DNA of 13,304 bases from Marinilabilia sp. UBA5340. GTDB taxonomy: Bacteria; Bacteroidota; Bacteroidia; Bacteroidales; Marinilabiliaceae. The translations under genes were made by a program, and so were the position numbers. The notes under the pieces were generated by a model, which ran no database searches, was not told the DNA's origin, and worked only from the letters and a program-made list of their open reading frames with translations. Positions 8,086-13,304 of the stretch are shown piece by piece. Every line of letters begins with the position of its first letter. Position 1 is the first letter of the stretch. The DNA is taken from contig DHQK01000053.1 of assembly GCA_002411085.1 (NCBI GenBank), forward strand, positions 1-13,304, given 5' to 3'.

Positions 8086-8106
8086 ATGTCAGAAAAAGAC
8101 TGACAT
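8086..8106. repeat. Inverted repeat in the galM leader
   Basis: ATGTCAG at 8086-8092 and CTGACAT at 8100-8106 are exact reverse complements separated by 7 bases (AAAAAGA). If the minus-strand TACATTTG at 8123-8116 is the -7 box, transcription would begin near 8110 and this hairpin would lie within a few bases of the mRNA 5' end. It could be a 5' stabilising stem-loop or an operator just downstream of the start site. Confidence 0.45.
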
Positions 8107-8115
8107 CCAATTGGG

Positions 8116-8123
8116 CAAATGTA
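8116..8123 (-). promoter_or_regulatory. Candidate -7 element for galM
   Basis: The minus strand reads TACATTTG, matching TAnnTTTG exactly and identical to the element before the acyl-CoA synthetase gene. It would give a leader of about 105 bases. No TTTG stands at the expected -33 spacing, so confidence is limited. Confidence 0.35.
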
Positions 8124-8361
8124 AAAAAAAAATGTGTTTTTTGCTTTTAATTCGGGAAACTGAACCGAAATAATTTTAGGGGTATACACATCACAAATGG
8201 GCTATGTTTTATAGAATTATTGCTTGTTAAAAATGGGTTTTATCTTGTTATCAGTGTTTTAGGATTCACTGGCAAAATCCTGTGTCATTTTAGCTGAATT
8301 TGCAAGCAATTAACTGAAATCTTTGTGTGACTGTTTCATAGAATTATTCCCTTAAATGTGT

Positions 8362-8369
8362 TAATTTTG
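8362..8369 (+). promoter_or_regulatory. Candidate -7 element for purL
   Basis: TAATTTTG matches the Bacteroidota -7 consensus TAnnTTTG exactly and ends 38 bases before the purL ATG, giving a short leader. The upstream -33 TTTG is not evident at 19-21 bases; TTTC at 8334-8337 is the nearest and is a few bases too far. Confidence 0.4.
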
Positions 8370-8407
8370 CAGTCTCAAAATACAAACTGCTTAAAACTGA
8401 AAATCAA

Positions 8408-11400
8408 ATGGTCCTTTTCTTTCAGGGAGAAAACCGGCAGATTCTTGCTGTTGGTTGTAAAAATTCCCTTTCTCAAGCTAATTTGGAAAAGCTCACATGG
8501 CTCTTCGATGGTGCCTGCTTAATGGATGAAAAAAATCTGAACGGTTTTTTTGTCGGGCCCAGACGGGAAATGATAACTCCCTGGAGTACCAATGCCGTAG
8601 AAATTACCCAGAATATGGGGATTGAAGGAATTCAACGTATTGAAGAATTCTTTGGTGCTGATAATGAAGATGCAGAATTTGATCCCATGTTGCAGGTGCT
8701 GTATAAAGGATTGGATCAGGATATTTTTCAGATTCATAAAGAGCCTGAACCAATTGAGTTTATTGAGGACATTGAATCTTACAATGAAAAAGAAGGACTG
8801 GCACTTAATTCAGACGAAATTAGCTATCTGAATGAATTGAGCGAACGTTTAGGACGCAAACTCACAGACAGCGAGGTTTTTGGTTTTTCACAGGTCAACT
8901 CGGAACACTGCCGCCATAAGATATTTAACGGGACTTTTGTTATTGATGGAGAAGAGAAACAAAGCTCTCTTTTTCAGTTAATAAAACGAACATCCAAAGA
9001 AAACCCCAATTACCTGGTCTCTGCCTATAAAGATAATGTAGCTTTTATTGAGGGACCTGTAATTAAGCAGTTTGCTCCAGGTCGTCAGGATACCTCTGAT
9101 TTTTTTGCTGAAAAAGATGTAGAGTCGGTTCTTTCGTTAAAGGCCGAGACACATAACTTTCCTACCACTGTAGAGCCTTTTAATGGTGCCGCCACAGGTT
9201 CAGGAGGGGAAATTCGTGATCGTTTGGGAGGAGGAAAAGGCAGTTTGCCCCTCGCCGGTACCGCTGTTTACATGACCAGCTATTCACGTTTGGAAAAAGG
9301 ACGTGCCTGGGAGGAAAAATTCAAAGCACGCCCATGGCTGTATCAAACACCTGAGCAAATATTGATCAAAGCTTCCAACGGAGCCAGTGATTTTGGAAAC
9401 AAGTTTGGTCAGCCGCTGATTTGTGGCTCTGTCCTTACTTTTGAGCATTTCGAAGGGTATCACAAGTTTGCTTTTGATAAGGTGATAATGCTTGCAGGAG
9501 GAATTGGTTTTGCAAAAAAAACTGACAGTCTTAAGGATACTCCCGCAAAAGGCGACCGGGTGGTAGTTCTGGGAGGAGACAATTACCGCATTGGTATGGG
9601 CGGTGGTGCTGTGTCATCGGTTGCCACGGGTGAATATGATAATGCCATTGAACTTAATGCAGTTCAGCGATCCAACCCGGAAATGCAAAAACGTGCTATG
9701 AATGCCATTCGCGCCATGGTGGAGGGAGACGAGAATCCTATTGTTTCTATTCATGACCATGGAGCTGGAGGACATCTGAATTGCTTGTCTGAATTAGTTG
9801 AAGAGACTGGTGGAACCATTCATCTGGATAAATTACCTGTGGGTGACCCTACATTGTCTGCACGAGAGATTGTAGGGAATGAATCACAGGAGAGAATGGG
9901 CCTGGTACTCCATGAAGATCATGTTGATATTCTGAAACGCGTGGCAGAACGGGAGCGATCACCATTTTACGTGGTTGGAGAGACCACAGGTGATATGCAA
10001 TTCAAATTTGAGGATGATAAGGGGAATGCTCCTATTGATCTTCAATTGGCTGATATGTTTGGGAACCCCCCAAAGACAGTTATGAATGATGAAAGTGTTG
10101 AAAGGAAATTTGAAGAACTCGAATATTCTGATGATCAGGTGGAGCAATACTTAGAGGCTGTTCTTCAATTGGAGTCTGTTGCATGCAAGGACTGGCTCAC
10201 CAATAAAGTGGACAGGTCTGTGACCGGGAAGGTGGCGCGTCAGCAGAATATTGGGGAAATGCAGCTTCCTTTGAGTAATCTTGGGGCTACGGCTATCGAT
10301 TATTCCGGTATTAAAGGAATGGCTACTTCAGTTGGGCATGCGCCGGGTATTGGTTTGGTTGATGCAGCTGCCGGTTCTGTAGTTTCTGTAGCCGAATCCT
10401 TAACCAATATCGTTTGGGCACCATTGACGCATGGACTGAAAGGAGTAAGTTTGAGTGCTAACTGGATGTGGCCCTGCCGGAATAAAGGGGAGGACGCCCG
10501 TCTTTATGAAGCTGCAGAAGCTATCAGTGATTTTACATGCGATTTGGGGATCAATATTCCTACAGGAAAAGATTCTCTTTCCATGACCCAGAAATACCCA
10601 GATGGAGAGGTAGTTATGTCACCGGGTACAGTTATTATCAGTGCTGCCGGAGAAGTTGAGGATGTTCGGAAAATTGTCACTCCTCTTTTGAAAAAGGATG
10701 TTAATTCATACTTGCTGCATGTAGACCTTTCTTTTGATTCCATGAAACTGGGCGGAAGCAGCTTTGCACAGGTTATTAGCAAATTGGGAAATGAAGCTCC
10801 AACGGTAACTGACGCTGAATATTTCAAAAAAGGTTTTGAAGCCATTCAGCAACTCATTCGTGAAGGATTGATTTTGGCGGGTCACGATGTTTCTGCCGGT
10901 GGTTTGGTAACTACGCTTCTGGAAATGTGTTTCGCCAATAAGGACTTTGGAATTGCTGCAGATCTGACCGATATGCAGGAAGATGATCCTGTGAAATTGC
11001 TCTTTAGCGAGAACCCCGCAGTGGTAATTCAGGTTTCCGAATTAGAGAAGGTTTCTGCTGTTTTTGAAGAGGCAGGCATTCGTTTTGGTATTATTGGAAA
11101 GCCTGTGAAGGAACGAAAACTTACGGTAAATACTTCAGCCAAAGAGTTTGTTTTTGATATTGACAAGCTTAGAGATGTATGGTACCGGACTTCTTATTTG
11201 CTGGATCGTGATCAGAGTGGTGCTCAGAAAGCCAAAGAACGTTTCGAAAACTATAAAAACCAAGCCCTTAAGTTTCAGTTTCCCGGTCATTTTGAGGGAA
11301 CAGATCAATCGCTTGGTTTGGATCAACCCAAAAGATTAGCTAAAGCTGCCATTATCCGTGAGAAAGGAGTAAATGGAGATCGGGAAATGGCTTACTCATT

Positions 11401-12088
11401 ATACAAAGCAGGTTTTGCTGTTAAAGATGTACACATGACCGACCTTATATCAGGTCGTGAAACGCTTGAGGAAATTGATTTTATTGTATTTGTTGGTGGG
11501 TTCTCCAATTCAGATGTTCTGGGGTCTGCAAAAGGATGGGCCGGGGCTTTTCTTTACAACGAGAAGGCCAAGAAAGCCCTTGACAACTTTTATGCCCGCC
11601 CTGATACATTGAGTCTTGGTATTTGCAATGGTTGTCAGTTGATGGTAAATCTTGACCTGGTGAACCCCGAACATGATCAGAAAACTAAAATGTTGCACAA
11701 TGATTCTCACAAGTTTGAATCCATTTTCCTGACGATGAAGATTCAGGCCAATGACTCTGTAATGCTTAAGTCTCTTGCAGGTTCACAGATTGGTGTATGG
11801 GTTGCCCACGGAGAAGGGAAGTTCAAATTGCCACTCGAAGAGAGTGCTTATCACATCCCCGGGAAGTATGGCTATGAGGCATATCCGGCCAATCCCAACG
11901 GAAGTGATTACAATGCAGCGGCAATTTGTTCCCATGATGGTCGCCATCTGGCTATGATGCCTCACCTCGAAAGGGCTGTTTTCCCATGGCAATGGGGATA
12001 CTACCCCGAGGAGAGGGCCAATGATGAAGTAACCCCCTGGATGGAAGCTTTTGTGAATGCACGCAAATGGATTGAAGCGAAGAAATAG
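8408..12088 (+). CDS. purL: Phosphoribosylformylglycinamidine synthase (single chain)
   Basis: PurL performs the fourth step of de novo purine synthesis: FGAR + glutamine + ATP gives FGAM + glutamate. This is the large single-chain form (1226 aa; E. coli about 1295), so separate PurS and PurQ are not needed. Visible are the N-terminal half-synthetase with VNSEHCRHK (163-171) and KAETHNFPTTVEP (245-257) leading into GSGGEIRDRLGGG. The second half has VACKDWLTNKVDRSVTGKV (591-609), GKDSLSM (720-726) and GHDVSAGG (825-832). From about residue 978 there is a class I glutaminase domain with nucleophile Cys1073 in GICNGCQ and His1186/Glu1188 in PHLERAVFP; the His-x-Glu spacing agrees with the known Salmonella triad. 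No key residue is missing and the frame is open throughout. The ATG at 8408 begins directly with the expected N-terminal strand. No other pur gene is adjacent. The gene has its own candidate promoter and a downstream hairpin. Confidence 0.98.
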   Translation: MVLFFQGENRQILAVGCKNSLSQANLEKLTWLFDGACLMDEKNLNGFFVGPRREMITPWSTNAVEITQNMGIEGIQRIEEFFGADNEDAEFDPMLQVLYKGLDQDIFQIHKEPEPIEFIEDIESYNEKEGLALNSDEISYLNELSERLGRKLTDSEVFGFSQVNSEHCRHKIFNGTFVIDGEEKQSSLFQLIKRTSKENPNYLVSAYKDNVAFIEGPVIKQFAPGRQDTSDFFAEKDVESVLSLKAETHNFPTTVEPFNGAATGSGGEIRDRLGGGKGSLPLAGTAVYMTSYSRLEKGRAWEEKFKARPWLYQTPEQILIKASNGASDFGNKFGQPLICGSVLTFEHFEGYHKFAFDKVIMLAGGIGFAKKTDSLKDTPAKGDRVVVLGGDNYRIGMGGGAVSSVATGEYDNAIELNAVQRSNPEMQKRAMNAIRAMVEGDENPIVSIHDHGAGGHLNCLSELVEETGGTIHLDKLPVGDPTLSAREIVGNESQERMGLVLHEDHVDILKRVAERERSPFYVVGETTGDMQFKFEDDKGNAPIDLQLADMFGNPPKTVMNDESVERKFEELEYSDDQVEQYLEAVLQLESVACKDWLTNKVDRSVTGKVARQQNIGEMQLPLSNLGATAIDYSGIKGMATSVGHAPGIGLVDAAAGSVVSVAESLTNIVWAPLTHGLKGVSLSANWMWPCRNKGEDARLYEAAEAISDFTCDLGINIPTGKDSLSMTQKYPDGEVVMSPGTVIISAAGEVEDVRKIVTPLLKKDVNSYLLHVDLSFDSMKLGGSSFAQVISKLGNEAPTVTDAEYFKKGFEAIQQLIREGLILAGHDVSAGGLVTTLLEMCFANKDFGIAADLTDMQEDDPVKLLFSENPAVVIQVSELEKVSAVFEEAGIRFGIIGKPVKERKLTVNTSAKEFVFDIDKLRDVWYRTSYLLDRDQSGAQKAKERFENYKNQALKFQFPGHFEGTDQSLGLDQPKRLAKAAIIREKGVNGDREMAYSLYKAGFAVKDVHMTDLISGRETLEEIDFIVFVGGFSNSDVLGSAKGWAGAFLYNEKAKKALDNFYARPDTLSLGICNGCQLMVNLDLVNPEHDQKTKMLHNDSHKFESIFLTMKIQANDSVMLKSLAGSQIGVWVAHGEGKFKLPLEESAYHIPGKYGYEAYPANPNGSDYNAAAICSHDGRHLAMMPHLERAVFPWQWGYYPEERANDEVTPWMEAFVNARKWIEAKK

Positions 12089-12109
12089 AACTGTTTCTGT
12101 AGATAAATT

Positions 12110-12153
12110 AAAGCGGAGAATTTCCAAATCGGGATTTTCGCCGCTTTTTTTTA
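12110..12153. terminator. Terminator between purL and the FNR-like gene
   Basis: AAAGCGGAGAA at 12110-12120 pairs with TTCGCCGCTTT at 12137-12147 with a single A/G mismatch, followed by a T run to 12152. It lies 21 bases past the purL stop and just beyond the stop of the convergent oxidoreductase gene. It is strong for purL; in the other direction the T tract is short and interrupted, so a role there is less sure. Confidence 0.85.
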
Positions 12154-12156
12154 GTA

Positions 12157-12837
12157 CTAAAAATATACTTCAGCGTGAATCATTTCTGATGGCACACCCT
12201 GGTTTTCGAGAATATCATAGACATCATGTATCATACTGCTGTTGCCACAAAGGAAACACCGGGTATTTGGACTTACCGGATGTTCCTCCAGGTAATGGGT
12301 TACCCGTCCGAAATAGGAATCATCATTTTTCTGTCTTGAGGTACAGGGAATATATCTGGCTGTCTCATAAAAACTGTCCTCATATTTCTCGGTGTTGTCC
12401 CGTATTCCATGTAAAAGAGTGTAATCCAGGTCAGGGTTGGATTTTATGAAGCTATGAAAGGGAGAGATTCCGGTTCCACTGGCAATAAACAGTAGCTTTT
12501 CATCAGGGTTGATCTTTACGGGTAGAGAGAAATATCCTACGGGCTCCTCTACAACAAGCATATTGCCCGGTAGCTGTTTCTTTAGTACAGGAGATATAAA
12601 CCCATCGGTAACTTCTTTTACAAGGATTTCCAGGTAATCATCATGCTCCCCGCTGTAGATGGAATACTCTCTTGTATGAATACTGTTGGCCGGACCTACG
12701 TTGATATGTTGCCCCGCTTTGAAGCTGAGATTATTCTTCTCCAGTTTTACTACAAATGTTGATTCATTCAAATGTCGCATTTCCAATATCTCATGCAGTT
12801 TTGTTGAGATTTTGTTGGCTTCAGATACTTCGTTCAT
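12157..12837 (-). CDS. Ferredoxin/flavodoxin-NADP+ reductase-like flavoprotein
   Basis: This 226-aa protein has the two-domain FNR fold. The N-terminal FAD barrel carries the RxYS flavin motif REYSIYSG (56-63), preceded by FKAGQHINV (39-47). The C-terminal NAD(P) domain carries ASGTGISPF (119-127), and CFLCGNSSMIHDVYDIL (194-210) with the CG-x(3)-M pattern. It ends in AEVYF, an aromatic C-terminus like the Tyr or Trp that stacks on flavin in many FNRs. There is no 2Fe-2S ferredoxin domain and no signal peptide, so it is a cytoplasmic electron-transfer enzyme needing a separate partner. Family knowledge suggests NAD(P)H oxidation or reduction with ferredoxin or flavodoxin, but dihydroorotate dehydrogenase electron-transfer or flavin reductase activities use the same fold. 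The PyrK-type C-terminal cysteine cluster is absent. It is convergent with purL, and no partner gene is nearby. The fold is secure; the partner is unknown. Confidence 0.88.
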   Translation of the reverse strand: MNEVSEANKISTKLHEILEMRHLNESTFVVKLEKNNLSFKAGQHINVGPANSIHTREYSIYSGEHDDYLEILVKEVTDGFISPVLKKQLPGNMLVVEEPVGYFSLPVKINPDEKLLFIASGTGISPFHSFIKSNPDLDYTLLHGIRDNTEKYEDSFYETARYIPCTSRQKNDDSYFGRVTHYLEEHPVSPNTRCFLCGNSSMIHDVYDILENQGVPSEMIHAEVYF

Positions 12838-12974
12838 CTTTTTTGGTATTTATTTCAATCAGGTTTTTCTGTAATTGCTCTCAGTTGAGTATTTATTCAA
12901 AAAAAGAAACGGAAAGGAGAAGAAAAGGTTTAGAATAAAAGGATGAAAAAATCCGAAATGGAGTATATTATTTT

Positions 12975-13006
12975 TTTGGAACACATCAACAAATTAGTTA
13001 TATTTT
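12975..13006 (+). promoter_or_regulatory. Candidate promoter for ppk1
   Basis: TTTG at 12975-12978 and TATATTTT at 12999-13006 are separated by 20 bases, the normal spacing for Bacteroidota -33/-7 promoters. The -7 matches TAnnTTTG except for the final base. The leader to the ATG at 13039 would be about 27 bases. Confidence 0.4.
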
Positions 13007-13038
13007 AGTTTTCCTTATGTTGATTAAATGAATAATTC

Positions 13039-13304
13039 ATGATATACTCTAAATACAGGTCTAAAGAACTAAGCTGGCTTTACTTTAATGAGCGTGTTCT
13101 TCAGGAAGCATCCAAAAAGGAGGTTCCTCTCATAGAGCGAATTAAGTTTTTGGGGATATATTCAAATAACCTTGATGAATATTTTCGTGTACGTGTAGCC
13201 TTACTGAAAAGACTGGTGCAATTAGGGAAAGACTCTGAATTTGATGGAACTTCTCCACTTGATACTTTGCGAGAGGTAAACAGGGTGGTGCGTAAGCAGG
13301 GGTT
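13039..13304 (+). CDS. ppk1: Polyphosphate kinase 1, N-terminal part
   Basis: Ppk1 reversibly transfers the gamma phosphate of ATP to long-chain inorganic polyphosphate and is membrane-associated or cytoplasmic. Only the first 88 codons are present because the window ends. They already show the diagnostic N-terminal domain: RSKELSWLYFNERVLQEA at residues 7-24, then PLIERIKFLGIYSNNLDEYFRVR at 30-52, which includes the segment before the nucleotide-binding region. The phosphorylated histidines and the PLD-like catalytic domains would lie beyond the edge and cannot be checked. The ATG is the first in frame and is preceded by an AT-rich leader with a candidate promoter. The gene is divergent from the FNR-like gene, with a 201-base spacer. 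ppx is not visible. Confidence 0.95.
   Translation, partial: MIYSKYRSKELSWLYFNERVLQEASKKEVPLIERIKFLGIYSNNLDEYFRVRVALLKRLVQLGKDSEFDGTSPLDTLREVNRVVRKQG

Larger units (their letters stand above)
8006..8407. other. 402-bp divergent intergenic region galM/purL
   Basis: There is no coding sequence of note here. The spacer is AT-rich and holds candidate -7 elements for both flanking genes (8116-8123 minus, 8362-8369 plus) and an inverted repeat at 8086-8106. An 11-bp direct repeat, ATAGAATTATT, occurs at 8211-8221 and 8338-8348. I see no recognisable purine riboswitch fold, tRNA or small ORF with a credible start. Confidence 0.6.

Noticed and set aside
2230..8220. Exact 14-base repeat TTTTATAGAATTAT at 2230-2243 and 8207-8220, with an 11-base partial copy at 8338-8348
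   Set aside because: Entirely A/T-rich apart from one G, in unrelated intergenic positions, the first overlapping a terminator T run; chance is a sufficient explanation.
11783..12127. 114-codon minus-strand open frame over the purL 3' end
   Set aside because: Antisense to the conserved glutaminase domain, with no recognisable domain.
12057..12449. 130-codon plus-strand open frame running from the purL end across the terminator into the FNR-like gene
   Set aside because: It crosses the purL stop and terminator out of frame and is antisense to a clear flavoprotein; its composition is unlike a real protein.
1..13304. Possible mobile element, defence cassette, CRISPR array or tRNA
   Set aside because: No transposase, integrase, terminal repeats, regularly spaced repeats or cloverleaf-like sequence was seen; all long frames are accounted for by housekeeping or envelope genes.

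Overview
The window reads as a stretch of ordinary chromosome from a member of the Bacteroidota, most likely class Bacteroidia in the Bacteroidales/Marinilabiliales range. This rests on moderate-to-low GC, A-rich leaders without clear Shine-Dalgarno sequences, several matches to the Bacteroidota -7 promoter element TAnnTTTG, a secreted TPR protein and an outer-membrane barrel of Bacteroidota character, and single-chain PurL and Ppk1 proteins. The placement below phylum is inference. I see no mobile element, CRISPR array, tRNA, rRNA, phage gene or recognisable defence cassette.

Layout from left to right: uvrB (+), excision-repair helicase subunit; an uncharacterised outer-membrane beta-barrel protein (-); a long-chain acyl-CoA synthetase (-); an uncharacterised secreted TPR protein (+); galM, aldose 1-epimerase (-); purL, FGAM synthase (+); a small FAD/NAD(P) oxidoreductase of the ferredoxin-NADP reductase fold (-); and the first 88 codons of ppk1, polyphosphate kinase (+), cut by the window edge.

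Every neighbouring pair except barrel/acyl-CoA synthetase is convergent or divergent, so almost every gene looks like its own transcription unit. All three convergent junctions (uvrB/barrel, TPR/galM, purL/FNR-like) carry a single hairpin that could end transcription from both sides. The three divergent spacers hold the candidate promoters and the two more interesting inverted repeats: a 22-bp dyad just upstream of the TPR gene and a 7-bp-arm hairpin next to a TACATTTG element in the galM leader.

The genes do not form one pathway. They are repair, lipid activation, sugar mutarotation, purine synthesis, electron transfer and polyphosphate functions side by side. I found no convincing undescribed multi-gene system. 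The least explained items are the two exported proteins (the TPR protein with eight cysteines and the barrel with a long basic tail) and the dyads in the divergent spacers.
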